A DNA stretch of 51,446 bases from assembly GCA_948470065.1 (NCBI GenBank), contig CAOKNO010000011.1, positions 1-51,446 on the forward strand, in the 5' to 3' direction. This stretch comes from an uncultured Eubacterium sp. (GTDB lineage: Bacteria > Bacillota > Clostridia > Lachnospirales > Lachnospiraceae). The notes beneath the pieces were generated by a model that saw only the letters and a list, made by a program, of their open reading frames with translations, was not told the DNA's origin and did not search any database. The translations under genes and the position numbers were made by a program. Below are positions 23,445 through 31,958 of this stretch, one piece after another; position 1 is the stretch's first letter, and every line of letters starts with the position of its first letter.

Positions 23445-24812
23445 ATGGGGATTGGCACAAATAAGAAGCTTGTGAAATCAGTGGCAAAATTACAAAAAGA
23501 TGATTATTCCAGTAACCCGGAGTTGGGTGGGATTTATCAACGCCTTGTCTATGGAAGGAAACAGTTTGCAGAGATCCTGGAAAAGAATATCAACGCAGTC
23601 ATGCAGATTAGTTCCCTAGATTTGATGATGCAGCATGAGGTGGAAGAGATTTATAACGTTGCGCGTAAGGTAGAAGAGGCTGCCGAGGTGATTTTTGGGA
23701 CGTCAACCGGGACAGCGGCGGCTGGCGGGGAAGGGAACAGTTCCCATGAGATGCTGACCAATACGATTATCCAGGTGTCAGAGGATACGGAAGAGGTCTA
23801 CCGTAAGATTGAGGAAGGGCAGGATGAGCTGACCTCCATCCGTGATCTGTCGCAGCAGACCATGCAGGTATCCTTGGAAATGAAAAAGGACATGGAAGAG
23901 CTGTTTGAAGTCATCAACAATATGAATGAGGTTATCGCAGGGATTGACGCCATATCCCTCCAGACAAAGCTGCTGGCCCTGAACGCCTCTATCGAAGCGG
24001 CGCATGCAGGAAGCATGGGGAAAGGCTTTGCAGTTGTCGCAGATGAAATCCGCGGCCTTGCAGAGGAAACGCAGAAGCTGACAGGCTCCATGGGAGAATT
24101 TATCGAAGGGATTAAGAGCGCGTCCCAGAAGAGTTCTAAGAGCACCACGAACACCATGGATGCGCTGGGGACCATGAAGGAACGGATTGGGAATGTCTGG
24201 ACGCTGAACGAAGGGAACCAGAAGCGTGTTTCCCAGGTCAGTGAAGCCGTCACTTCCTTAGCGGCAGTCAGTGAGGAAATCACCAGTGCAATGACAGAAA
24301 TGGAGAACCAGTTGAGGAACAGCACTGATTTTATGCAGGAAATCGGCGGGGAATTGAAAAAAACCGCTGAGCCAGTCGCAGAAATTGAAAAAACGTTGGA
24401 TGATGTAGTGAAACAGATGGGGAAGTTGTCAGACGATGCGTTTTTCCATTTGGAGAACCAGGAATTTTGCAAATATATGAGGAGCGCGATTACAGCGCAT
24501 AATAACTGGCTGGCGAATTTAGAGCGGATGGTAGATGAACAGGTGATTATCCCGCTTCAGCTTGATTCCTCAAAATGTGGGTTTGGGCACTTTTATTATT
24601 CCATTACGCCAGATATCCCAGGCGTAGGGAATATCTGGGAGGAGTTAGGACCGAAGCACCAGAAGTTCCATGGGTATGGCTCCAAGGTCATCCAGGCAAT
24701 GTTCGATGGCGAAACAGAGAAGGCAAGGCAGATCTACCAGGAGGCAAAGGATTATTCCAGGGAACTGATCTCTGATATGGAAGAAATCCTTCACATTGCA
24801 GAGATTGCATAA
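23445..24812 (+). CDS. Soluble methyl-accepting chemotaxis protein with C-terminal CZB domain
   Basis: A 455-residue cytoplasmic chemoreceptor: no membrane segment is present. The helical signalling hairpin carries the family tip ([23 protein letters not shown] followed by [17 protein letters not shown]), which binds CheA and CheW. The last 120 residues form a chemoreceptor zinc-binding (CZB) domain with His in AHNNW, Cys in SKCGFGHFY, His residues in PKHQKFH and an EAKDYS end. CZB domains bind zinc and some sense zinc or hypochlorous acid; the signal here is not known. It is a single gene with a strong terminator at 24890. Start ATG 23445 follows AGAGGATGGAA. Confidence 0.93.
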   Translation: MGIGTNKKLVKSVAKLQKDDYSSNPELGGIYQRLVYGRKQFAEILEKNINAVMQISSLDLMMQHEVEEIYNVARKVEEAAEVIFGTSTGTAAAGGEGNSSHEMLTNTIIQVSEDTEEVYRKIEEGQDELTSIRDLSQQTMQVSLEMKKDMEELFEVINNMNEVIAGIDAISLQTKLLALNASIEAAHAGSMGKGFAVVADEIRGLAEETQKLTGSMGEFIEGIKSASQKSSKSTTNTMDALGTMKERIGNVWTLNEGNQKRVSQVSEAVTSLAAVSEEITSAMTEMENQLRNSTDFMQEIGGELKKTAEPVAEIEKTLDDVVKQMGKLSDDAFFHLENQEFCKYMRSAITAHNNWLANLERMVDEQVIIPLQLDSSKCGFGHFYYSITPDIPGVGNIWEELGPKHQKFHGYGSKVIQAMFDGETEKARQIYQEAKDYSRELISDMEEILHIAEIA

Positions 24813-24889
24813 GGCGTTCCGCCAGCCGCCCAGTTTTTCTGTTTGGAAGGATGGTATTTACATAGCGGGATGCAGGATAGGGATAAGAA

Positions 24890-24936
24890 CAAGATGTGGA
24901 TAGTTTTCTTTACGAAACTACTACATCTTGTTTTTT
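24890..24936 (+). terminator. Rho-independent terminator after the chemoreceptor gene
   Basis: CAAGATGT (24890-24897) pairs with ACATCTTG (24923-24930), and inner AGTTT pairs with GAAACT. Six Ts follow (24931-24936), then G and six more. Confidence 0.85.
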
Positions 24937-25137
24937 GTTTTTTCGCGAACAATGCATCCTTGTGGTACTTAGGAAAGTAGCTATGCTGAGGTAGAATATA
25001 TGTTCTGAAAACGTTTGTTCTACCAGGCTTTCTTTTGATAAAATCAAACACAAGTTCGATTTTGACGAAAATTAACGAATAATTAATGTTTAGAAAGATT
25101 ATTAAGGAATAATTTATAAAAGAAAGAAAAATCTCTA
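24937..25137. other. Gene-free AT-rich stretch with palindromes upstream of rsmH
   Basis: No credible gene lies here; mraZ, usual before rsmH, is absent. Visible items: AGAATATATGTTCT (24993-25006), one base pair from a perfect palindrome and similar to the Gram-positive LexA box; GGTAGAA/TTCTACC (24990-24996 and 25018-25024), which enclose it as a hairpin; and the perfect palindrome TTTGATAAAATCAAA (25034-25048). These may be operators acting on the division cluster, but this is a guess. Confidence 0.4.
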
Positions 25138-25166
25138 TTGCAATTTTCAGAATGTTAAGATAAAAT
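25138..25166 (+). promoter_or_regulatory. Promoter of the rsmH-led cluster
   Basis: TTGCAA (25138-25143), 17-bp spacer and TAAAAT (25161-25166). The -10 box covers the ATG at 25165, so transcription would begin near 25173 and translation must start later, at 25195. Confidence 0.6.
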
Positions 25167-25194
25167 GGACTATAAAAAGGAAGAAAGTGGTTCT

Positions 25195-26130
25195 ATGGAA
25201 TTTCAGCATAAATCTGTACTTTTGGAAGAATGTATCCATTATCTGGATATAAAACCCAATGGGGTATATGTGGATGGGACGCTAGGTGGGGGCGGGCATT
25301 CTTATGAAATCTGCAAGCGTCTGTCAGAGAAGGGAAGGCTGGTTGGGATTGACCAGGATGGGGATGCGATAAGGGCAGCGTCAGAAAGGCTTTCTGTATT
25401 TGGGGACAAGCGGACGCTCTTAAGAAGTAATTACAGTAAGATGAGAGAAGCCTTGGCTGGCTTGGGAATCTGCAAGGTAGATGGCATACTATTGGATTTA
25501 GGGGTATCTTCCTATCAGTTGGACAAGCCGGAACGGGGCTTTACTTATCGGATGGACGCGCCGTTGGATATGCGGATGGATGGGCGCCAGGAATTTACGG
25601 CAAAGGATCTGGTCAACACGTATCCAGAAGAAGAATTATACCGGGTGATCCGCGATTATGGGGAAGAGAAATTTGCAAGGAATATTGCAAGGCGGATCCG
25701 GGAGGCACGGGAGAGGAAAGAAATCGGGACGACTGGGGAACTTGTACGGGTGATCCAGGAGGCAATCCCGGCAAAGGCGCAGATAAACAGGGGGCATCCG
25801 GCAAAACGTACGTTCCAGGCAATCCGGATTGAGTTAAACCAGGAGTTGGACGTCCTAGAAGGTTCCCTGGAAGATATGATAAGGCTTTTACACCCGGGCG
25901 GGCGGATTTGTGTGATTACATTCCATTCCTTAGAAGACCGGATTGTAAAGAATATTTTTAGGAAAAGCGAAAAACCATGTACCTGCCCAAGCAATTTTCC
26001 GGTATGTGTATGTGGGAAGGAACCGTTGGGAAGGGCAGTCAGTAAGAAGCCAATCCTCCCGTCAGAGGAAGAGATGGCAGGTAACCCTCGTGCGAAGAGC
26101 GCGAAGCTAAGGGTGTTTGAACGCAGATAG
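25195..26130 (+). CDS. rsmH: 16S rRNA (cytosine1402-N4)-methyltransferase RsmH
   Basis: RsmH (MraW) methylates C1402 of 16S rRNA. The 311 residues from ATG 25195 are the usual length. Motifs: HKSVLLEE at the start, SAM loop [30 protein letters not shown], and the end region [12 protein letters not shown] followed by CxCP and [10 protein letters not shown]. The start is set by AAGGAAG upstream and by the promoter, whose -10 box covers the earlier in-frame ATG (25165). It is the first gene of the division and wall cluster; mraZ, often before it, is not in this window. Confidence 0.97.
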   Translation: MEFQHKSVLLEECIHYLDIKPNGVYVDGTLGGGGHSYEICKRLSEKGRLVGIDQDGDAIRAASERLSVFGDKRTLLRSNYSKMREALAGLGICKVDGILLDLGVSSYQLDKPERGFTYRMDAPLDMRMDGRQEFTAKDLVNTYPEEELYRVIRDYGEEKFARNIARRIREARERKEIGTTGELVRVIQEAIPAKAQINRGHPAKRTFQAIRIELNQELDVLEGSLEDMIRLLHPGGRICVITFHSLEDRIVKNIFRKSEKPCTCPSNFPVCVCGKEPLGRAVSKKPILPSEEEMAGNPRAKSAKLRVFERR

Positions 26131-26153
26131 GAAAAGGAGGCGTCAGAAGGAAT

Positions 26154-26651
26154 ATGGAAAAGAGAGAACTTTCCTACATAGAAGGAAATACCGTGAAGCA
26201 GGCGCAGGCAGCCCCAAAGCAGCGGCCAGAGGAAGCCCAGCAGGAGTTAGGACGAAAGCAACGGCAGGAAGATCGGAAAAAGCGGGAAGCCAATGCAGCC
26301 CTGATTCGAAGGAACCAGGAACGGGAACTCAGGATGAGCCTAGGCTATGTGCTGTTTTTGATCTTTGCGGCTATCTTGGCGGCAGCCGTATCAGGCTTTT
26401 ATTTAAAGTCCAGATCTGAACTGACTGCCAACACAAAAATTGTAACATCGTTAGAATCGGAAGAGCAGCAATTGAAGACAGACAACGATGCGAAGGAACG
26501 GAAGATGGAGGCTTCTGTGGACTTGGAAGATATCCTTAAAAAAGCAGTCGGGGAATACGGTATGGTTTACCCGGCGGAGGATCAGATTGTTTACTATGAC
26601 GCAGAGGATCCCGACTACATGCAGAAATATGGAGAGATACCGAAGGATTGA
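26154..26651 (+). CDS. FtsL-like septum protein
   Basis: FtsL is a small bitopic divisome protein that works with FtsB/DivIC and FtsQ to activate septal wall synthesis. This 165-residue protein has a long, charged, Gln/Arg-rich cytoplasmic part, one membrane segment (about residues 62-84) and an outside coiled-coil-like stretch (VTSLESEEQQLKTDNDAKE), then a short acidic end. FtsL sequences are poorly conserved, so the call rests on topology and on its place between rsmH and the PBP genes. The start at ATG 26154 follows AAAAGGAGG. Confidence 0.75.
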   Translation: MEKRELSYIEGNTVKQAQAAPKQRPEEAQQELGRKQRQEDRKKREANAALIRRNQERELRMSLGYVLFLIFAAILAAAVSGFYLKSRSELTANTKIVTSLESEEQQLKTDNDAKERKMEASVDLEDILKKAVGEYGMVYPAEDQIVYYDAEDPDYMQKYGEIPKD

Positions 26652-26712
26652 AGAAGGGCTGTTACAAGGCTGGGGGAAGGCTTGAGAAAGGGAAGAAGAG
26701 AGATAGGGTTAC

Positions 26713-28884
26713 ATGAAGAAGACTATGAAGTTTTCCATGAGGATGAAAAAGAAGCTGCTGGGCTTATTTCTGCTAACGCTTGCGGTAATGTTTGGTCTGG
26801 CGGGGCAGTTGGTAAGGATCAACCTGACGAGAGGGGAGGAATATAAGAGGCGGGTATTGAGCCAGCGCGCATACAGTGGCCAGAGCATCCCGTTCCAAAG
26901 AGGGGCAATCCTAGATACGAAAGGGACAGTCCTGGCGCATAGCGTAGATGAGTACAAGATAGTCTTGGACTGCGGCGTAGTCAATACGGTGACAAATGAA
27001 AAAGAGGAAGAGAGGAGATACGTTGATCCGACCGTACAGCTATTGGTAGAATGTTTTCCAGATCTGACAGAAGAAGAAGTAAGGGAGGCTTTGAAGGAAG
27101 AGCCAAGCAGCCCTTACTTTGTTTTAGGCAAAGGACGCAGATGGAGTTACGATGAAATACAGGTCTTCAACAAGAAGCTTGAAGAAAAAGATGAGAAAGG
27201 GAAGCTTATCTACAAAGATGTAAAAGGCGTATGGTTTGAGAAGCAGTACAAGCGGGTATACCCCTACCAGACCCTTGCCAGCAAGGTATTGGGTTATGCT
27301 TCCGGCGATTCTGGCGTGTGTGGGCTGGAAAGCTATTATAACGATACCTTGAATGGGGTAAACGGCAGGCAGTATGGATACCTAAATGAAGACAGCATTT
27401 ATGAACGTACCGTCAAAGAGCCTGAAAATGGAAAAAGCCTGGTGACAAGCATCGATTTGAATATCCAGCGGATCATAGAGAAGAAGATTGCAGAATTTCA
27501 GGAAAAATACCGGGATGGGGTAGTGGAAGGGGCAGGAAGCCAGCAGACGGCTGTTTTAGTTATGGATCCCCAGACAGGGGAGATCCTTGCCATGTCCGAT
27601 CGGTATGTCTATGATCCGAACCAGAAACAAGATTTGAGCCTTTATTATTCAGAAGAGCAGATTGCAGGATTTACGGCAACAGAGAAATCAAACGCATTGT
27701 TCAATATCTGGACAAGCTATTGCGTCCACAACGATTTTGAACCAGGATCTACCGGAAAGCCTTTTACGGTAGCGACTGGGCTAGAAACTGGGAAGCTGAG
27801 AGAGTGGTATGACTGCGACGGGATAGAAGTAATAGGGGGGCACGATATCCGCTGCGTACAGCGTTCTGGCCATGGGCCGCAGACCGTGGAGCAGACCGTG
27901 ATGAATTCCTGTAACGACGCAATGATGCAGATGGCGGCGGAGATTGGGAAAGAAGATTTTTATAAGTACCAGAGTATCTTTAACTTTGGGAACCGGACGT
28001 ATGTCGATATCAGCGGCGAGCCATCGACAGAGCACCTTGTCTACCGTGCAGACGACACGGATTCCACATCATTGGCTACCAATTCCTTTGGGCAGAATTA
28101 TAATGTGACAATGATCCAGCTTGCATCTGCATTTTCCTCTTTGATCAATGGCGGGTATTATTACCAGCCCCATTTGGTAAAGAAGATCATTGATGATGAG
28201 GGAAATACGGTGAAGAATATAGAGCCATTGCTCTGCAAGCAGACGGTTTCCAAGCAGACGAGTGATACCATCCGCCAATACCTTTACAGCACCGTCTCGG
28301 AGGGGACTGGAAAAAGCGCGAAGGTAGAAGGGTATTCTATGGGCGGGAAAACAGGGACTGCCCAGAAAGGGGATCGGGACGATAAGAAATATATTGTTTC
28401 GTTTATTGGTTTTGCGCCCGCTGAAAATCCAGAAGTGTTGGTCTATGTAGTGATTGATGAAGCGAACGTTCCTTTGGATCAGCAGAGCAGCGCTTTGGCA
28501 ACAAGCATGGCAAAAGAAATCTTTACCGAACTGCTTCCTTATATGAATATATACCAGGATGAAACGGTAGGGCATAAGGAAGGACAGGAGACAGGCACGG
28601 AAGGGCAGGGCGCAGAGGAAAACCCTGGCGGAGAAGAGGGACAGCCAGGAGATGAGCCAGTTACAGGCGGAGAAGAGGGACAGCCAGGAGATGAGCCAGT
28701 TACAGGCGGAGAAGAAGCGCAGCCAGGCGGGGAAGGGACACCCGCAGGAGAGGAAGGAGCGCAGCCAGGTGAGGAAGAGGGTTCCGGAGAGGGAGTAGAA
28801 GGCGAGCAAGGAGCGGATCCGGTAGGAGAGGGAGGAACACAGCCATCAGGGGAGCCGGAATATCCAGCAGAAGGGATCCCGTAG
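26713..28884 (+). CDS. Class B penicillin-binding protein (FtsI/SpoVD-type transpeptidase)
   Basis: It cross-links peptidoglycan at the septum or in the spore. The 723-residue protein has a basic start, one membrane segment (about 14-36), a PBP dimerisation domain and a transpeptidase domain. Active-site motifs: S346-T-G-K349, S399-C-N401 and K546-T-G548 (GGKTGTAQ). No PASTA domain is present. After about residue 620 there is a tail of roughly 100 residues very rich in Gly, Glu and Pro, with tandem repeats (see 28627-28704), which is unusual for the family and probably lies in the wall. Start ATG 26713 has only a weak ribosome-binding site; an ATG at 26725 is an alternative. Confidence 0.93.
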   Translation: MKKTMKFSMRMKKKLLGLFLLTLAVMFGLAGQLVRINLTRGEEYKRRVLSQRAYSGQSIPFQRGAILDTKGTVLAHSVDEYKIVLDCGVVNTVTNEKEEERRYVDPTVQLLVECFPDLTEEEVREALKEEPSSPYFVLGKGRRWSYDEIQVFNKKLEEKDEKGKLIYKDVKGVWFEKQYKRVYPYQTLASKVLGYASGDSGVCGLESYYNDTLNGVNGRQYGYLNEDSIYERTVKEPENGKSLVTSIDLNIQRIIEKKIAEFQEKYRDGVVEGAGSQQTAVLVMDPQTGEILAMSDRYVYDPNQKQDLSLYYSEEQIAGFTATEKSNALFNIWTSYCVHNDFEPGSTGKPFTVATGLETGKLREWYDCDGIEVIGGHDIRCVQRSGHGPQTVEQTVMNSCNDAMMQMAAEIGKEDFYKYQSIFNFGNRTYVDISGEPSTEHLVYRADDTDSTSLATNSFGQNYNVTMIQLASAFSSLINGGYYYQPHLVKKIIDDEGNTVKNIEPLLCKQTVSKQTSDTIRQYLYSTVSEGTGKSAKVEGYSMGGKTGTAQKGDRDDKKYIVSFIGFAPAENPEVLVYVVIDEANVPLDQQSSALATSMAKEIFTELLPYMNIYQDETVGHKEGQETGTEGQGAEENPGGEEGQPGDEPVTGGEEGQPGDEPVTGGEEAQPGGEGTPAGEEGAQPGEEEGSGEGVEGEQGADPVGEGGTQPSGEPEYPAEGIP
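28627..28704 (+). repeat. 39-bp tandem repeat in the PBP tail
   Basis: Two identical 39-bp copies (28627-28665 and 28666-28704) encode GGEEGQPGDEPVT twice; a third, decayed copy follows from 28705. The GEEGxQPG unit goes on in looser form to about 28860. It looks like a slippage-grown extracellular spacer. Confidence 0.9.
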
Positions 28885-29046
28885 GCAATGCCTGAGAGAT
28901 TGTTATGGCTGGCGCCATCTATGTAGGCAGGTTAGGGCAAGTATCGGGATAAAGTTTTTGGGGAGCATTGCGGCAGTCTGGCACATAACCAGGGAAGTCT
29001 TGTAATAGTATAGTAGTAATATTGTAAGATTGGTTGGAATGGGGTT

Positions 29047-30810
29047 ATGATGCGCAATAAAACGTATAACCGCAAGAAGCTGCTGTTCCTTTTTGTCTTG
29101 ATCACGTTGTTTTTGATAATTTTGGCAGGGCGTCTGGTATACCTAATGGTATTCTGTTCAGAATACTATGGGAAAAAGGCAGATGATCTGCACGAAAGGG
29201 AGCGGGATATTAAGGCGGCCCGTGGGAAAATCATTGACGCCACTGGGACGGTTCTTGCCACAAACCGGACGGTTTGTACGATTTCTGTTATCCACAGCCA
29301 GTTAAAGGAGCCAGAACGTGTGATTGAAGTGCTGGCAAAGGAATTGGGGATGGAAGAGGAAACCGTCAGGAAGCGGGTGGAAAAGGTAAGCTCCATTGAG
29401 CGGGTGAAATCGAATGTGGACAAAGAAGTTGGGGATCGTATCCGGGATTACCGGCTAGATGGGGTAAAGGTGGATGAGGACTATAAGCGTTACTACCCAT
29501 ACGGTTCCCTTGCCTCTAAAGTGTTAGGCTTTACTGGAGGGGATAACCAGGGGATCATCGGCCTTGAAGTGGTCTATGAGGATTACCTGAAGGGCAGCAG
29601 CGGTAAGATACTTACGTTAACTGACGCCAGGGGCGTCGAAATTGAAAACGCCGGGGAGCGGCGGCAGGAGCCTGTAGATGGGAATAACCTGCATATAAGC
29701 CTGGATTACAACATCCAGATGTACTGTGAACAGGCGGCAAAAAAGGTAATGGAAGCGAAATCGGCAGACAGTGTGTCCATCCTCGTGATGAACCCGCAGG
29801 ATGGGGAAATTATGGCAATGGTGAATGTGCCAGAATTTGATCTGAACGATCCGTTTACGGTTGTGCAGGCAGGAGGCCCACAAGCAGAAGGCGCCCAAAG
29901 CGCTGCCGATAAACAGGATTTGCTGAACCAGATGTGGAGGAACCCATGCATCAGCGATACGTATGAGCCAGGCTCCGTATTTAAGATTATTACTGCAGCT
30001 TCTGCGTTAGAAGAAGGCGTCGTATCGCTAGAGGATCACTTTTTTTGCCCAGGCTATAAATTAGTAGAGGATCGCAGGATCCATTGCCACAAACGGACGG
30101 GGCATGGTTCTGAAACATTTACCGAAGGGATTATGAACTCCTGTAATCCGGTATTTATTGAATTGGGGCAGCGGGTCGGCGTGGATTCCTTTTATAAATA
30201 TTTCCAACAGTTTGGGCTGTTAGAGCGTACGGGGATCGATCTGCCAGGGGAGGCGGCCACGATTATGCACGACAAGAAAAACGTAGGGCCGGTAGAGCTT
30301 GCGACGGTGTCGTTCGGGCAGTCGTTCCAGATTACGCCTGTGCAGTTAGCTGCGACCGTATCTTCCTTGGTCAATGGCGGCAAGCGGGTTGTGCCGCATT
30401 TTGGGGTAGCGGTTAAGGACGCCCAGGGGAAGCTTGTGGAAACGTTGCAATATGAAGCGAAGGAAGGGATTGTAAGCAGCGGCACATCAGAAACGCTGCG
30501 AATGCTTTTGGAAAAGGTAGTGTCAGAGGGAAGCGGGAAGCGGGCATACATCGAAGGGTTTTCGATTGGAGGGAAAACGGCCACATCCCAGACGCTGCCT
30601 AGGAGCGCGAACCGCTATATTTCTTCATTCCTTGGGTTTGCCCCGGCAGAAAACCCAAAAGCGCTGGCCATTGCAATTATCAATAATCCGCAAGGCGTCT
30701 ATTATGGGGGCACGATTGCAGCCCCGGTCGTCCAGGAAATATTCTCCAATATCCTGCCGTACTTAGGCATTGAAAAAGAAACGGGCAAGCAAGATGCGCC
30801 GCAGAGTTAG
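29047..30810 (+). CDS. Second class B penicillin-binding protein (SpoVD/FtsI-like) with KTA motif
   Basis: A 587-residue transpeptidase paralogous to the preceding gene. One membrane segment (about 11-33) is followed by the dimerisation domain (RGKIIDATGTVLATN) and catalytic domain. Motifs: S310-V-F-K313, S365-C-N367 and K510-T-A512 (GGKTATSQ), so the third motif is KTA instead of KTG. I recall the KTATSQ form in some clostridial SpoVD-like proteins, so activity is still likely. It lacks the long Gly/Glu tail of its neighbour and a PASTA domain. Two such genes in a row fit a division PBP and a sporulation PBP. Start ATG 29047 (ATG 29050 equally possible) has a weak GGAATGGGG site. Confidence 0.92.
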   Translation: MMRNKTYNRKKLLFLFVLITLFLIILAGRLVYLMVFCSEYYGKKADDLHERERDIKAARGKIIDATGTVLATNRTVCTISVIHSQLKEPERVIEVLAKELGMEEETVRKRVEKVSSIERVKSNVDKEVGDRIRDYRLDGVKVDEDYKRYYPYGSLASKVLGFTGGDNQGIIGLEVVYEDYLKGSSGKILTLTDARGVEIENAGERRQEPVDGNNLHISLDYNIQMYCEQAAKKVMEAKSADSVSILVMNPQDGEIMAMVNVPEFDLNDPFTVVQAGGPQAEGAQSAADKQDLLNQMWRNPCISDTYEPGSVFKIITAASALEEGVVSLEDHFFCPGYKLVEDRRIHCHKRTGHGSETFTEGIMNSCNPVFIELGQRVGVDSFYKYFQQFGLLERTGIDLPGEAATIMHDKKNVGPVELATVSFGQSFQITPVQLAATVSSLVNGGKRVVPHFGVAVKDAQGKLVETLQYEAKEGIVSSGTSETLRMLLEKVVSEGSGKRAYIEGFSIGGKTATSQTLPRSANRYISSFLGFAPAENPKALAIAIINNPQGVYYGGTIAAPVVQEIFSNILPYLGIEKETGKQDAPQS

Positions 30811-30861
30811 GGGGACGTCCCGTACGATGCGATAGCAGGAAGGGCGATTTTAGAAAATTAC

Positions 30862-30890
30862 TTGCATAATCATGGAAAAAACATTATAAT
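30862..30890 (+). promoter_or_regulatory. Promoter before mraY
   Basis: TTGCAT (30862-30867), a 17-bp spacer and a perfect TATAAT (30885-30890). It gives mraY and the genes after it their own start point in the cluster, about 90 bp before the mraY ATG. Confidence 0.75.
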
Positions 30891-30980
30891 AAAAAAGCTT
30901 ATGGCGTTAATTACCAGATATGGAATCATAAAGGGATACGGTGGGCAAAAGCACCGTAAGGATGAAGAGGTGTAAAGGAC

Positions 30981-31946
30981 ATGGCGCAGAAAGTAGTGAT
31001 GCCAGTGCTGATTGCTTTTGTAATCACATCGGTATTAGGACCTGTGGTAATACCGCTCTTACGCAGGCTTAAGGCTGGGCAGACAGAACGGGAAGAATTG
31101 AAGTCCCATTTGAAAAAGGCAGGGACGCCTACGATGGGCGGGCTGATGATATTGGCGGGGATTATTGTGACTTCTTTGGTTTACATGAAGGAGTACCCTA
31201 AGATTATGCCGATCCTTTTTGTAACGGTGGGCTTTGGGATTATCGGTTTTTTAGATGATTATTTGAAGGTTGTGCTGCGGCGGTCCGATGGGCTGCTGCC
31301 GAAACAGAAGATGCTTGGGCAGATCCTGGTAACCGGGGTGTTTGCATATTATCTGTACCAGGCGGAGGAGGTTTCCCTACGGATGCTGATCCCGTTTACA
31401 GGAGGGTTTGAAGAAGGGGCGTACCTGGATCTGGGATGGTTCGCGCTCCCTGTGATGTTTTTGGCGATCATCGGTACGGTGAATGGGGCGAATTTCACAG
31501 ACGGGCTGGATGGCCTTGCATCAAGCGTTACCATTTTGATTGCGACGTTTTTTTCTGTCGTTGCAGTTGGCAGCGGCAGCGGGATCGAGCCGGTAACCTG
31601 TGCGGTGGTAGGCGCCCTTCTGGGCTTTTTGCTGTTTAACGTATATCCGGCCAGCGTGTTTATGGGGGATACTGGTTCCCTGGCGCTGGGAGGCTTTGTG
31701 GCCTCGTCTGCATATATGATGCAGATGCCGATGTTTATCTTGATTGTGGCTTTGGTATATTGGGTGGAGCTGTTATCGGTTATGATACAAGTAACATATT
31801 TTAAGAAGACGGGGGGGAAGCGCATTTTCCGTATGGCGCCGATCCACCATCATTTTGAACTGGGAGGATGGTCTGAAACAAGGGTTGGTGCGGTATTTTC
31901 TATTGTTACCGCAATTTTATGCCTGGTAGGCCTGTTGGCGCTGTAG
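30981..31946 (+). CDS. mraY: Phospho-N-acetylmuramoyl-pentapeptide transferase
   Basis: MraY moves phospho-MurNAc-pentapeptide onto undecaprenyl phosphate, making lipid I in the inner membrane. The 321-residue protein has about ten hydrophobic segments. Family motifs are TPTMGG (near 44-50), the catalytic FLDDYLK, NFTDGLDGLA, MGDTGSLALGG and the late IHHHFEL. Start ATG 30981 follows GAAGAGGTG. It lies 170 bp after the second PBP with its own promoter, and 12 bp before murD. Confidence 0.98.
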   Translation: MAQKVVMPVLIAFVITSVLGPVVIPLLRRLKAGQTEREELKSHLKKAGTPTMGGLMILAGIIVTSLVYMKEYPKIMPILFVTVGFGIIGFLDDYLKVVLRRSDGLLPKQKMLGQILVTGVFAYYLYQAEEVSLRMLIPFTGGFEEGAYLDLGWFALPVMFLAIIGTVNGANFTDGLDGLASSVTILIATFFSVVAVGSGSGIEPVTCAVVGALLGFLLFNVYPASVFMGDTGSLALGGFVASSAYMMQMPMFILIVALVYWVELLSVMIQVTYFKKTGGKRIFRMAPIHHHFELGGWSETRVGAVFSIVTAILCLVGLLAL

Positions 31947-31958
31947 GGAGGAATTAGG

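Noticed and set aside
25165..25194. Earlier ATG start for rsmH at 25165
   Set aside because: That ATG is part of the predicted -10 box (TAAAAT 25161-25166) and has no ribosome-binding site, so the mRNA should not contain it.
28627..28860. CRISPR-like array
   Set aside because: The repeats are directly adjacent, in frame and coding for a low-complexity PBP tail; there are no unique spacers. The same holds for 3383-3448 in the adhesin.
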